Source of the DNA: Mariniblastus sp964414815
GTDB lineage: Bacteria; Planctomycetota; Planctomycetia; Pirellulales; Pirellulaceae
Length of the DNA stretch: 64,000 nucleotides
Direction: 5' to 3'
Assembly (NCBI GenBank): GCA_964414815.1
Contig: CAYPXY010000001.1
Coordinates: 248,001 to 312,000 of the forward strand
Shown: positions 9,501 to 18,400 of the stretch, piece after piece
Numbering within the stretch: position 1 is the stretch's first letter
Layout of the letters: each line of letters starts with the position of its first letter
Notes under the pieces: generated by a model
Database searches by the model: none
Told to the model about the DNA's origin: nothing
Seen by the model: the letters and a program-made list of their open reading frames with translations, nothing else
Translations under genes and position numbers: made by a program

Positions 9501-9840
9501 CAGGAGGTTGGGGTGGTTCATAGGGATCGCAAGTCGATGAGCCAGGAGCTTCGGTGTGGGTACAATCACAACAGGGCTCCATCGACTGATTGACGCTGGT
9601 TTCGCAAATAGTTTCTTCCGTTGCCGGATACACTGGAGCAACGGCACAGGCAAACGCCGGCGTCTCAGGTTCTGGGTCTATCTCTTGAGCCTGACACGGC
9701 GCTGCCAACACCACCATCCATCCGGCTATGACCAGAGAACTCAACCACTGTGAAATCCTTCGACCGCTTCTCGTCAAACGGGTTTGGTCCAAATGGGTTT
9801 GACCTGCATCGGCCTGACTCATACCGGATTGCCTTTTCAT
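3541..9840 (-). CDS. Secreted RHS/YD-repeat protein with cysteine-rich, proline-rich tail
   Basis: A 2099-residue protein. A signal peptide spans about residues 30-52 (WLSSLVIAGWMVVLAAPCQA). Next come a Cys/Pro-rich region with a seven-glycine run near residue 130, then a long array of YD/RHS repeats (repeated YTYDGLGRQLT-like units). It closes with the conserved RHS core (GYTSRQHDPETGLMYFRARY, then YDPSTSEFISQDPLEYVDG near residues 1865-1890). After the core the tail is unique: a hydrophobic Cys-rich segment (ACVTLCIGSYFC...), a polyproline stretch near residues 1982-2009, and further paired cysteines. RHS proteins build a beta-barrel cocoon around their C-terminal effector; this tail matches no toxin I recognise. 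The start is supported by AGGAG 8-12 bases upstream. A 2374-bp part is duplicated at 16591-18964. The role could be surface adhesion or polymorphic toxin. Confidence 0.85.
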   Translation of the reverse strand: MKRQSGMSQADAGQTHLDQTRLTRSGRRISQWLSSLVIAGWMVVLAAPCQAQEIDPEPETPAFACAVAPVYPATEETICETSVNQSMEPCCDCTHTEAPGSSTCDPYEPPQPPGPLVNNPATPSCPSTGGGGGGGNDDCGKKTDVKGNQTPDFCGNPLTRALSMPVITDAVMEDQATTTVSCSSCPVSKTDVLQYSNFAPPIAVNRYLMPSNQVDAFAFGRGMASDFDFRVTFYPNTTAGDTALLIDPQLGRVQYLTDANNDGTYELEDDIYYNSIVLTQANGTPIANPVMAQVEPLYVTVTRGNGIQYKLEVMPVPIAGSGQTAVFTSRLISKSNAQGRAVSYTYKTFSQNAIENDPTLQWQLDTMTDLYGNTAEFTYHNSQIGGRWVVSEIDFNSGDIVLEYDYNNSGFLETVERNEEVKSTYSYDIDTFYDAATLTWHERMRTGHDANDTLLLSVDYQSGDGTVVNQFANILKGRKNGLGQVKSMIYPDNQESGRFVVLEGDRYTEVKAGQSVRNYIDYFSDPPVMEDDYFRSPSITLEQTKRAQPPVSIDETGYQITNTYDSAGNLIRKTYPDTSYEKWIYNGISQVTYYRDRAGFVTVTEYNNAFQPVRVIRGMTDPSGTGSPTATSEAVQDIFGYYGTSHANEGQLAWSATTAYSGGSFSAPSTDLRTDYTYNANQRLIKVQTPTPHRGSISLPSGFAARPQIEYGWTGGLKTSETNQLGHTTYFSYDELGRLVETLYSDSTKEQVYYDDVNRKVYRRDRTGRVSLSVYGPSGRLSMQYDTYGTDADLSDGTVSQINSLADSQYTSYGYGVGDSRPVLINRGGAVTMIALDYRGRPVEQHQHVRSDDFTLTTLTNYVGNQRFYTTNKVGSHEVRTYYGYSADRQTVRTIQTRKPGVTFGNNAAILSATRQTGADPDYIINDAVRDIRGQIVQLVDPLGIESLTTYDALGRSLIHARSKGSLELVSESVYDHLGNVIETTSEIGLVTEMEYDPAGNLKVRTVAPGTSDELEWSYCYDLDGHLLTETAPGGAVTTHVRETCCSLTEGIKNALGHGTIVNKDSAGRTVHTATVKDFDEHTNLLNPLDGKTLSEQTTRYGVDGRVQYQTHWKVPLGAINRNDPPIAGLNSVPVADGLTTQYVYFQGITNEQQVEYSKTVNLLGGGTEDVSIDAALAKLYSSIASGGVNWEFGDSSCGSATVVIAPDEKTMQVSISDAAGRAVMQATMTGPTATTPNQLVNWSCTRYDDIDTATNAIHTLKTSQIDPDGKVVASFTDGLGRTIAVVDQLGKKSTSQFDSGGNLLKSINALSKETVYTYDGLGRQLTVKDPLNNTLTTVYDSDTGQVTQRKDAKNVSTWFAYDDLGRNTTTTDRLGKVTTRTYDSAGRLGTIVDAQSKTTTYSYDLLGQRTSVTFPDTSSKTFEFDAAGRVTKVTLESGITQKTIYEFSGVVDKIEYRDDSNTLTGTDDFTYNGLLQRTAATSRYSVVNGWTYDDLGRTLTESTTYSGKTYTVGYDYDSWGRLEEITYPSGRKAEYTFDERGAIDLIKWDSTQIENRGYNDIGLLTSVDRPGVDETRGYDDAGRLTSIGNSNVGTATYTYDANHNKLSESWSGAMAAWSFTTENGGTYPSGYDAEDRFRNFIQSGQSKSLYLDRSDIGNITNHQMNSNNSYRTYNNVHALTNVGGTGQTFDDDGNLTASYHGHTLGWDEAGMLKQVVVPSSPTVGIEGTNEYGYDATQRRVFKKITRSSTIAEHVVSIYAGPNLIAEYDAGTVAGSPSQEYVYAQEIDSLVLLVRSGGSQKLTITRNQQWSVTALADLSTGTVLERYTYDALGKRTILAADGSTVRNTSSYNMPFGYTSRQHDPETGLMYFRARYYDPSTSEFISQDPLEYVDGMSQYRAYFVPSHVDPDGKLAIPAACVTLCIGSYFCSKPIYDACKFRCDWDVCIKEVWDATPWYGRLVCGAATIGCVACAIRGAKEVINRCRPQPPPRPPQPPPQPPQPPPQPPKPPCPEWDPCYLTCTAHKAACHLSGLADKPDVPGGILWGARCVSCYGRCLGNCRANVKGNDMHWPWPSRGPAVGDFKWSRCDYWNWPGGIVP
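4127..6500. repeat. Long direct repeat, copy A (RHS core coding block)
   Basis: A 2374-bp block inside the first RHS gene, colinear and without indels with 16591-18964. It codes for the last YD repeats and the RHS core, from VPLGAINRNDPP down to SQYRAYFVPS. Differences between the copies are frequent at the DNA level but mostly silent. Both copies lie in the same orientation about 12.5 kb apart, so recombination between them would delete the intervening DNA or exchange the tails. Confidence 0.9.
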
Positions 9841-10634
9841 CGTCCTGCTCCTGGGGTATTGGAGGATTGAGAATGAACCGACTCTTCGATCAGTTCACTC
9901 GGAAATCAAATGGGCTTTCGCATAGAAACGAATCACCCCCCGATTGTACCGATCTCCACAGGGCTTACAAGAAAATTCTCTACCGATTTTGAAAATATTT
10001 TTGAAGGCAGATAGATCAAGAAAAATGGAGCCAAACGAAATGGATTAATTTTGCTTATCAGCGGGCTGCGAGTGGATTCGTTTCTGGGAACGCTAGCAGT
10101 GAATGGACCATCTGAAATCTTCATTGGAGGTAACAGTTCACGATATCGCCGAGCATCACAAGGCAATCCCACCCCGCAACAAGTGTTGAAGTCGCGCTTT
10201 CACTAAAACACAGAGCCACAGAGTTCACAGTGCCATGGAAACTTCGTCAAATTCAGCCATTCTCTGTGAACTCTGTGCCTCTGTGTTTCCAAAATATCCA
10301 TGCTATGTCTCTGCCAGCAGTATTCACAGTCTTTCCCTTCCCATTCACTTGATTCCTGCATTTTAGCGCGATTTCAAGAGGCGTAACCAAGGTATGGAGT
10401 ACGGTCCAAGCAGACTGTGGGGCATCGATTCGGCAAAAAATTTGATGACAGGAATATTGGGGGTAGAAAAACGAATATCGGAAACCACGAATACAGGCAG
10501 TCACCCATCTTCCCGTCACATCTTTCCGCCGATCCACTCGCAAAGCCAACCGTATCGGCCCGGAATTTTGCTACAATAACATCCGCAACTTCTATCTGTG
10601 TCGCTATCCGCCTCAAGCCCCTACGGAGAATCCA
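9841..10634. other. Intergenic region between the RHS gene and the DUF1573 gene
   Basis: About 790 bp between divergently transcribed genes. It must hold both promoters, though no convincing -35/-10 pair stands out. It contains the palindromic repeat at 10206-10288. Short frames on both strands here have no recognisable protein character and I regard them as noise. Confidence 0.5.
10206..10288. repeat. Palindromic intergenic repeat
   Basis: Two 25-bp arms (10206-10230 and 10264-10288) match as an inverted repeat at 24 of 25 positions, around the core CACAGAGTTCACAG. The 33-bp centre is unrelated. The transcript would form a long hairpin, but there is no T-run typical of a terminator. It resembles REP/BIME-type extragenic palindromes found scattered in many genomes. 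Confidence 0.75.
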
Positions 10635-11678
10635 ATGCAAATCAATCGAATCTCGATCTCCCAGTACCAGCACACCACGAATTGCTTGAAGCCATTTCCG
10701 CTGGCGTTGCTGATCGTCGGACTAATGCACTTCGGAATAGGCGTACAGGCCCAAGGACAAGCTCCAGAACCAACCGCAAGTGACTGGAAGTCCAAAATCA
10801 TCACCCAACGTTCGTTTGATTTCGGCGAAGTCCGGATCGGAAGCAAGGCGACCCATACGTTTGAGCTTTCCAATCCGACTGAAAACAATCTGGAAATCCA
10901 ATCGGTTGCTTCCAGTTGCGGATGCACCGTTGCTGGCATCAGCAACAAAACGATTGCCCCCAACTCCACCGAGAAAATTACCATCTCACTGAATACGGAA
11001 GCCTTTCGCGGAAAAAGGAATTCAACCATTACGGTTCGTTTTTCCGAACCGGCCAACCACGAAATCCAGTTATCCGTAAACGTCGATATCAAGAATCTCT
11101 ACATCGATCCAGAACCGGTCGTGTTTCGTTCCATCGAAATCACTAAACCGGCCACCCAAACCATTGTGGCAACTCGAAAGGGAAGCCCATTCTGGAAGAT
11201 CGAGCAGATTGTGGCAGAAGATCCCCAGCTTGAAGCCAAAATCGTGAAACGAGAGATTCGGGGTACCGAGGTCAAGTACCAGATCGAATGCACGCTCGTC
11301 AAGGAAGAACCGGGAATGTTTCAAACGGCGTTGATCATGAAGACCAACGACTCTTTCGAACGAGAGTACCGAATCCCTGTCCATATCGAGTCGGTCGAGC
11401 CGCTGCGTGCATCGGTTTCGGCAGTTGAATTTGGCGAATCAGAGATCGGTGCCGAGAAAAAGTTTATTGTTTCCTGCGTCGAGCCTTGCAGAATTGTCGG
11501 TTTGAGCGTGTCCAATGACGGATTTGAAGTCAGCCAGGTCAACCCGGACCACAAGACGAGGCACATCCTGCAAGTCGTTCGCAAGTCGATGGAACATGCG
11601 TCAGCGACCATCGAAATCAAAACCGATTTCAACGATCAGGCGATTCAGGTCGAGGTAATCGCAACGACCGTCCAATAG
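10635..11678 (+). CDS. DUF1573 domain protein, exported
   Basis: A 347-residue protein. An N-terminal signal sequence (residues about 15-38, LALLIVGLMHFGIGVQAQ) leads to export. Residues about 55-135 are a DUF1573 domain: FDFGEVRIGSKATHTFELSN, then SSCGCTVAGISNKTIAPNS and a beta-rich segment ending ITVRFSEPANHEIQLSV. This fold is Ig-like (ASH/MSP related). The rest is probably two further Ig-like units, the last near VEFGESEIGAEKKFIVSC. DUF1573 proteins are abundant in planctomycetes and Bacteroidetes; their function is not established, though a periplasmic or surface structural role is usually assumed. The next gene is 249 bp downstream in the same direction, so co-transcription is possible but not shown. 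Confidence 0.85.
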   Translation: MQINRISISQYQHTTNCLKPFPLALLIVGLMHFGIGVQAQGQAPEPTASDWKSKIITQRSFDFGEVRIGSKATHTFELSNPTENNLEIQSVASSCGCTVAGISNKTIAPNSTEKITISLNTEAFRGKRNSTITVRFSEPANHEIQLSVNVDIKNLYIDPEPVVFRSIEITKPATQTIVATRKGSPFWKIEQIVAEDPQLEAKIVKREIRGTEVKYQIECTLVKEEPGMFQTALIMKTNDSFEREYRIPVHIESVEPLRASVSAVEFGESEIGAEKKFIVSCVEPCRIVGLSVSNDGFEVSQVNPDHKTRHILQVVRKSMEHASATIEIKTDFNDQAIQVEVIATTVQ

Positions 11679-11797
11679 CCACGTCGCTTCCGGCAGTAAA
11701 AAGGTGCTATCAGTTCTATCCTCCGTCAATTCTCCCTTGTCCTGACGCCTCGAATCATCTAATTAACAGGGCGCGACGCTGGCTTGGTGAAAATCCC

Positions 11798-11850
11798 AAC
11801 CCGAAGTGTAACAAGGGATCAAACGTCGTCCCTCGCTTACACTTCGGGTT
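11798..11850. repeat. Inverted repeat between DUF1573 and secretin genes
   Basis: AACCCGAAGTGTAA (11798-11811) and its exact complement (11837-11850) form 14-bp arms; the adjoining AAGGGA/TCCCT bases extend the pairing. There is no T-run after the hairpin, so it is more likely an extragenic palindrome than a terminator. Confidence 0.6.
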
Positions 11851-11927
11851 AAGACCGGAATCACCAACCATGTGTTATCGCAACCATCGTTTATTTGTAA
11901 TCAGGGGTAAGGATTGGGGAGTCCAAC

Positions 11928-14561
11928 TTGCAATCTGTAGCGGCCAACTCGTCATCTACTCCCTCCCGATGGGCCTGTTTCTGGTCTGCGGTCGGACTAT
12001 GGCTGGCTGTCGCCTCCGGAGCCTGCCTGGCTCAAAACTCGGCTGACCTCACGCTCCCGCAGGAAACGCTCATCCACGATCCGCTCCGGAATCCAGGACG
12101 AACTCTCGAACGATCTTCAAACACGAACCATTCACCCTCGCAGGATCAATCTGCGCTCCACGCTTTGACGCAAGGGAATATCTCGAATCGCATTGCTCAA
12201 CAGGAACTGCCTCGGCAAGAGGATGACAAGGCAACCATCAATCTGGCTGAGCCGGGTGCTATCGACATGCGGGCACTGGTTCAGTTTGCCGCTCAGCAAG
12301 AAAAATTTCAGTTGATTCTCGACAACGAGCAATTCAACAACGCAACCAACAAAGTGATCTTCTTCAGCCGCGTTGAAGTCAACCGCAGCACGATGATGAT
12401 GCTGGTACAGGAAGTTCTGCGAGCCAACGGTTTCGCCCTGGTGGATGCCCAAGTAGACGGCTGGAAACGGGTGACTACATTGCCCGATGTCGTTCATTTT
12501 GCGAAAGTCACTCCGGTTGACCAAATCCATCAAGCCGAATTTGAATATGTGACGGCCATCTTTGAGATGCAGCACATCACGCCGGAAGACGCAAAGACCT
12601 ATCTGACCGCTGCCGTTCCGGGCAAGATGGTCGATTTCTACAAACCACTGGGCAGGTCGCGATTGCTGTTGGTGACCGACATCGTGCCGAATATCCAGCG
12701 GATCAAGCAGATGTTGCCGCAGATTGATATTCCAGTAGACGACATCCAGGCCCACTTCTACAAAGTCAAACACCTGGAAGCAAAAGAACTGGAACTCCAG
12801 CTCAATTCCATTGTGGAAACCCGGCAACAGATTCGCCAGGATACAACGGCGGGCCAAGCCAGCTCATCGGTGGGAACACCAATTCCGGGATTCCTTGCCG
12901 CTACCGTCAAGATTTCATCGGATGCCCGAACTAACCGGCTCGTGATGATCGGACGCCTCGATGCCGTGACCGAGTTGATGAAATTGATTGAGCAGATCGA
13001 CATACCGCTTGGATCGAATACCGAATTTCGGACTTATCGCTTTCAGCATGTGGCCGCATCGCGCATTGACGAGCTGATTCGCGGATCGCTGGCCGGTGGA
13101 AACGAGTCCGTTGATCGAAGTTATCGCTCAACGGTTGACCTGCAACAGAATCAGTTGGTCGTTTCGTGCCGGGAAGAGATTCATCAGCGAATTGAGCGAC
13201 TCAAGGAACAGCTTGATGTACCCCGACAAGACACCACAGAGCAGAGTCTGATGCGGTTCTACACACTCAAGCATGTCAAAGTCGCCGACATTGTTCAAAC
13301 GCTGCAATCCATCGAACGCACCTATCGCCCCCGTCAGCAGGCCGCGCGAACTCCGCAAAGTGGAATTCGGGGACGTGAAGGATTTCGACCGTCCGGACCA
13401 AACTATTTTAATGACAGCTTCCGTGAAGGGCCTCCGGTATTACCGCCCGGCTACTTTGATCAGGGGCTTGGCAATCAGGGAGGTTTGATCGGTTCAAATC
13501 AGCCGGACTTCGCTGGGCAAGGTGCTTGGGGACAACCGGGGGTACAGAGTCAGACGGGTTCGTTTCAATCTCCGGCTCTCAACAGTTTGGCGGCTATGGT
13601 TTCTGATCTGGAGTCGCCGACAAAGTTGATCCCCGGAGATGCCCAGCTCACAATCGACGAAAAGACCAATACGCTGATCGTAGTGGCTGAGCCGGAGGTT
13701 CAGGCCCTTTACATGCAGTTGATTCAGCGACTCGATGTTCGACGGCCGCAGGTTCTGATTGAAGCTCATGTGGTGGTCATTGAAGGACGAGACGAATTGA
13801 ATCTGGGAGTGGAGATTTCGGGTGGAGATCGTCAAGGTGAAAAAAAGCTGTTTGCGTTTTCCAGTTTCGGGCTGAGCGATGTTGACGGTGCCGATGGACT
13901 GCTGAGGCTCAATCCGGGACTTGGTTTCAATGGAACGCTGGTCGATCCGGATACGGCGGATATTGTGATTCGTGCGCTGGCCAGCCATAGCCGGTCTCGC
14001 GTGATTTCATCCCCCAAGGTGGTCGTGGAAGACAACGCCAATGGGTTGCTGTCCAGTGTCTCCGAGCAGCCTTTTGCAAGTGTGAATGCGACCAATACGG
14101 TGGCAACCACCAGTTTTGCGGGGTTTGCTCAGGCAGGGACGACAATCAATGTGACTCCCAGAATTTCGGAGAACGACTATTTGAATCTGGAGTTCGACAT
14201 TCTGGTAAATACTTTTACGGGTGAACCGGCTCCGAACCTGCCACCTCCCAGAAACACGGATCAGGTGGTTAGTCAGGTAACGCTACCCGATGGATACACG
14301 ATTGTGGTCGGCGGACTCAATCGGCAGCGTATCGCTCAAACCAATACGGGCATTCCATTCATTGAAAAGATACCGGTCTTGAAACACCTCGGCAGCTCTA
14401 AAAGCAATCAGTATTCCGACGGGATGATGTTTATCTTCCTGAAGCCAACGATTTTGCGGGATGATCGTTTCCGGGACTTGATTTACCTCTCTTCCGAGGA
14501 GCAAGAAAAGGCATTCCTGGATAGCGATTTCCCCCAAAGCTGTCCTCAGTTGATCCGGTAG
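11928..14561 (+). CDS. Secretin-like outer-membrane protein (GspD/PilQ superfamily)
   Basis: An 877-residue exported protein. The signal peptide is WACFWSAVGLWLAVASGACLAQ (residues about 14-35, shown in part). The next part (about 75-460) holds several secretin N-type repeats: AVPGKMVDFYKPLGRSRLLLVTD, DARTNRLVMIGRLDAV and TVDLQQNQLVVS. A low-complexity Gly/Pro/Gln linker follows at about 465-545. The C-terminal half is the secretin domain: QVLIEAHVVVIEGRDELNLG, then SSPKVVVEDNANG, GTTINVTPRISENDYLNLEF and VVGGLNRQRIAQTNTGIPF. Secretins are multimeric outer-membrane gates for type II/III secretion and pili. No in-frame ATG precedes the signal peptide, so the start is the TTG at 11928, behind AAGGATTGGGGA. 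The gspF piece at the left edge may act with it, but they are not one operon. Confidence 0.85.
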   Translation: MQSVAANSSSTPSRWACFWSAVGLWLAVASGACLAQNSADLTLPQETLIHDPLRNPGRTLERSSNTNHSPSQDQSALHALTQGNISNRIAQQELPRQEDDKATINLAEPGAIDMRALVQFAAQQEKFQLILDNEQFNNATNKVIFFSRVEVNRSTMMMLVQEVLRANGFALVDAQVDGWKRVTTLPDVVHFAKVTPVDQIHQAEFEYVTAIFEMQHITPEDAKTYLTAAVPGKMVDFYKPLGRSRLLLVTDIVPNIQRIKQMLPQIDIPVDDIQAHFYKVKHLEAKELELQLNSIVETRQQIRQDTTAGQASSSVGTPIPGFLAATVKISSDARTNRLVMIGRLDAVTELMKLIEQIDIPLGSNTEFRTYRFQHVAASRIDELIRGSLAGGNESVDRSYRSTVDLQQNQLVVSCREEIHQRIERLKEQLDVPRQDTTEQSLMRFYTLKHVKVADIVQTLQSIERTYRPRQQAARTPQSGIRGREGFRPSGPNYFNDSFREGPPVLPPGYFDQGLGNQGGLIGSNQPDFAGQGAWGQPGVQSQTGSFQSPALNSLAAMVSDLESPTKLIPGDAQLTIDEKTNTLIVVAEPEVQALYMQLIQRLDVRRPQVLIEAHVVVIEGRDELNLGVEISGGDRQGEKKLFAFSSFGLSDVDGADGLLRLNPGLGFNGTLVDPDTADIVIRALASHSRSRVISSPKVVVEDNANGLLSSVSEQPFASVNATNTVATTSFAGFAQAGTTINVTPRISENDYLNLEFDILVNTFTGEPAPNLPPPRNTDQVVSQVTLPDGYTIVVGGLNRQRIAQTNTGIPFIEKIPVLKHLGSSKSNQYSDGMMFIFLKPTILRDDRFRDLIYLSSEEQEKAFLDSDFPQSCPQLIR

Positions 14562-14631
14562 TGGTTACGACTGTAGTCAACATTCTTTAGGTGACCGGCC
14601 AGGTGAAAAGGTACTAATGTAGGCGAGCGTC

Positions 14632-14881
14632 GTCGAACCGGCACCGGATCGTAGACAGACGACAAGTTGGTCAACGTTTTTGAAAGTGCATTGGGAGTGC
14701 GACTGGCTTCACTTCAGTCGAAATCTGGACTAGGTGAGAGGGACGGTCACCTTTGATCTGCTGTTTGTGATGGAGTTGAAAACCCACCGTGTGCATTTCG
14801 CAGGCTGCAATGTTAATCCAAATGATGTCTGAATGAGACAAATGGCATGCAATCTGACCGATGCCGAGGATGGTTTTCTAA
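14632..14881 (+). pseudogene. Transposase relic related to the 1344-2423 gene
   Basis: This stretch aligns along its length with about 1803-2060 of the integrase-core transposase gene, for example ATGGAGTTGAAAAC-CACCGTGT against ATGGAATTGAAAACTCGCCGTGT. It carries in-frame stops (TAG after the first D region, TGA in the VWMKQ region) and small indels. Neither the start nor the end of the gene is present. It is an old, degenerated fragment of a second copy. Confidence 0.75.
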
Positions 14882-14922
14882 ATGCGATGATCCAGAGTGC
14901 AGGAAACTTTTTCTCTACTCCT

Positions 14923-15363
14923 TCAGACTTTTCTCTCTATTAAAATACTCCGTCCTCCTGCCAGCAAGCAGAACATTAAACCAGCCCACCATAGGCAAAA
15001 TCCTATGTAGACATTGCCCAGCACTCCGGATGAAGCAAAGCCAATCAAGGAAATTAGACTAAAGATTAGTAAAGCCCCAAAGACGAATAAACCTGCGTAT
15101 CCGATGCGATGACGAGCCCATCTCGATCTGCCCAGAAAAAGAAGCAGAACAGCGCAAGAATTTGCAACAACCGACACTCGACATGCACAAATTTGCTGAT
15201 AGCCCCTCTCCGGATTCTTCGGTGGATTATCAAGAGCCAGTACGGCTGCAATAGCAAAACATTCATAACCTGGCATTTTTCCTCCTCCAGGGCTTACCGC
15301 TGGCAGCATCAGGCTGATTGCCAGTAATACTAATGCAACTATATACAGTCCCTTTGACGACAT
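14923..15363 (-). CDS. Small polytopic membrane protein behind the second RHS gene
   Basis: A 146-residue protein with about four hydrophobic segments: GLYIVALVLLAISLMLPAV at the N-terminus, NSCAVLLLFLG, YAGLFVFGALLIFSLISLIG and CLWWAGLMFCLLAGG. It has no recognised family. It lies 102 bp downstream of, and in the same direction as, the truncated RHS-HINT gene. That is where immunity genes of RHS and contact-dependent toxins sit, and several such proteins are small membrane proteins; this is inference from position only. Confidence 0.55.
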   Translation of the reverse strand: MSSKGLYIVALVLLAISLMLPAVSPGGGKMPGYECFAIAAVLALDNPPKNPERGYQQICACRVSVVANSCAVLLLFLGRSRWARHRIGYAGLFVFGALLIFSLISLIGFASSGVLGNVYIGFCLWWAGLMFCLLAGGRSILIERKV

Positions 15364-15464
15364 CAGTAAAATCTCTTTCTACTTAAATATACAAAATTTG
15401 CCAGATACTGTCACAACTTGAATACTGAAGTTTTTTATTACATGCCTATCAATTCGTCTATCGC

Positions 15465-18400
15465 TTAAGTGTTATGTACCAAAATGCCATCATTGCCAAC
15501 TGCATAATTACGATTACCCTCAACTCGAAGGTTGTACACTTTAATCTTGACTTTTCGGGAATGGATCGCCTTCACACCCTTAGTTTCTCCATTCAACACG
15601 AGCATTTGATCGCCAACTTTAATATCCTTTGCTTGTACCCAACGGGAGGATAGCTGAATATTTTCTATTGCCGCTTTCCGGTTTGCTGGCAATGGACGAT
15701 TTGCTGCCGAATACGTTTCAACCCAGTATGGATGAGTATCAGTCGATTCAATCACTTCGTTTCCATCAAATTCTATCGAAAACAGTGTGCCAACAAAGTC
15801 GCTCTCTTCAATTGCCTCTACTGCTTTCAGAGACCATTGTCGCTCGACAACACAGTAGGACCAAACCAAATCGCCTACCTCAACATCTTCAATTTTCTGA
15901 GATTGATTTTCCAGTTGGACGAGGGTTCCGCCTTTGAAACATATAATTAAAGGCCCTCCTCGACCATCGTACCAAGGATAACCACGAGGCGGTTCGGGAG
16001 GCCACTTCACATCTGGCGGATTGGGGTAGTATTGTCGGTTGCAGCATTCGCTGTTTCCAAACTGAATTCGTTTTTGCAAGTCATTAAAATCTCCTTCGAA
16101 CCCAGACCGGTTCACCGGAAATGTGTTGCCATGTTGCCATCGACCACAGCCTGCGAAACACTTCTGGAGTTCTGTTTGTTCAGCTTTTACCTGTTCTTTG
16201 CAACATTCTATCGAATCCGAATTAAGAGTACATTTTTTACACCAATCGTTCCACCCGCTGTCAGCTGGCAAATCGGCATTGTCTTCTTGCATATCCACTG
16301 CCTCACGCCACTTTTGCTGAAGGCATGTACGAGTACACTTGAACCATTTGGATTTGTCCTCAGCGGTACTGTTGCCAAAATACGCCCACCAGTCGAGCGT
16401 ATAAATCGCGCGATCAATATTTATGGAAACATTACATGCACATCTGAGCCAGCCATTTTTGCGATGCTTATTCGCTGCATCACAGTACCGACTTGTCACT
16501 TCAGATGACAAGTCATCGATTGTGAAATCGGGTTCTTGTCGAGGAAGCCGCATAGGTGAAACCGCAAATTCTCCCAAATAATCAATCTTACTCGGTACGA
16601 AGTATCCTCGATACTGGCTCATGCCATCGACATATTCTATTCGATCGCGGGAGAGGAACTCGCCGGTGGACGGATCATAGTAGCGTGCAAGGAAATGTAT
16701 CAGACCTGTTTCGGGATCATGTTGTCGCGAGGTGTAGCCGAACGGCATGTTGTAGGAACTGGTGTTGCGAACTGTGCTGCCGTCGGCAGCCAGAATGGTC
16801 CGTTTACCTAAAGCATCATAGGTGTAGCGTTCAAGAACCGTTCCGGTTGAAAGATCAGCCAATGCCGTAACGCTCCACTGCTGGTTTCGGGTGATGGTCA
16901 GCTTCTGGCTGCCGCCACTACGAACCAACAGAATCAACGAATCGATTTCTTGAGCGTAAACGTATTCCTGATTCGGTGATCCGGCAACCGTTCCCGCATC
17001 GTATTCAGCGATCAGGTTGGGTCCGGCATAGATGGAAACGACATGCTCGGCAATGGTACTACTGCGAGTGATCTTCTTGAAGGTTCGCCGCATAAAGGCG
17101 TCGTAGCCGAACTCGTTGGTGCCTTCGATGCCGGTGGTCGGTGAACTCGGCACGACCACTTGTTTCAACATGCCCGCCTCATCCCAACTCAACGTATGAC
17201 CGTGATACGAAGCCGTCAGATTGCCGTCATCATCGAATACCTGCCCCGTTCCGCCAACACTGGTCAGGCCGTGGACATTGTTGTACGTTCGATACGAATT
17301 GTTCGAGTTCATCTGATAATTGGTGATGTTCCCGATGTCGGATCGATCCAGATACAGCGACTTGCTTTGTCCTGACTGGATGAAGTTGCGGAACCTGTCT
17401 TCGGCATCGTAACCGCTCGGATACGTTCCACCGTTCTCGGTGGTAAAACTCCAGGCCGCCATTGCACCACTCCAGGATTCACTTAACTTGTTGTGATTGG
17501 CATCATAGGTGTAAGTAGCTGTGCCGACATTGGTGTTGCCGATGGAGGTAAGTCTGCCGGCATCGTCATAAGCTCGTGTTTCATCAACGCCCGGTCGATC
17601 TACGCTGGTCAGTCTACCAAGGTCGTCATATCCCCGATTCTCGATTTGAGCCGAATCCCATTTGATGAGATCAATCGCGCCTCGTTCATCGAAAGTGTAC
17701 TCAGCCTTTCGACCAGACGGATAGGTGATTTCTTCCAGTCTCCCCCGCGAATCGTAGTCGTAACCGACCGTGTAAATCTTGCCGCTGTAAGTCGTTGACT
17801 CATTAAGTGTTCGGCCCAAGTCATCATAAGTCCAGCCACTGACCACGCCGTAGCGACTGGTGGCAGCGGTACGCTGAAGCAGGGCGTTGTATGTAAAGTC
17901 GTCGGTTCCGGTCAGCGTATTGCTGTCGTCTCGATACTCGATCTTGTCTATGACACCTGAGAATTCATAGATCGTTTTTTGGGTGATTCCCGATTCGAGG
18001 GTCACTTTCGTCACCCGACCGGCGGCATCGAACTCAAACGTCTTGCTGGAAGTATCCGGAAGCGCAACGCTGATTCGCTGGCCCAGTAGATCATAGCCGT
18101 AGGTCGTAGTTTTACTCTGAGCATCGACAATGGTTCCCAGTCTGCCCGCGCCATCATACGTTCGCGTGGTGACCTTGCCCAAGCGATCCGTGGTGGTTGT
18201 GTTGCGTCCCAGATCATCATACGCGAAGTAGGTCGAAACGTTCTTGGCATCCTTGCGTTGCGTGATCTGTCCCGTGTCGGGATCGTAAACTGTTGTCTGA
18301 GTGTTGTTCAGTGGGTCTTTGACCGTCAACTGTCTACCCAGACCGTCGTAAGTATAAACGGTTTCCTTGCTCAGTGCGTTGATCGATTTGAGCAGGTTGC

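Noticed and set aside
15465..15940. Intein in the RHS protein
   Set aside because: The HINT domain is at the very C-terminus with no following extein, so a pretoxin-type HINT fits better.
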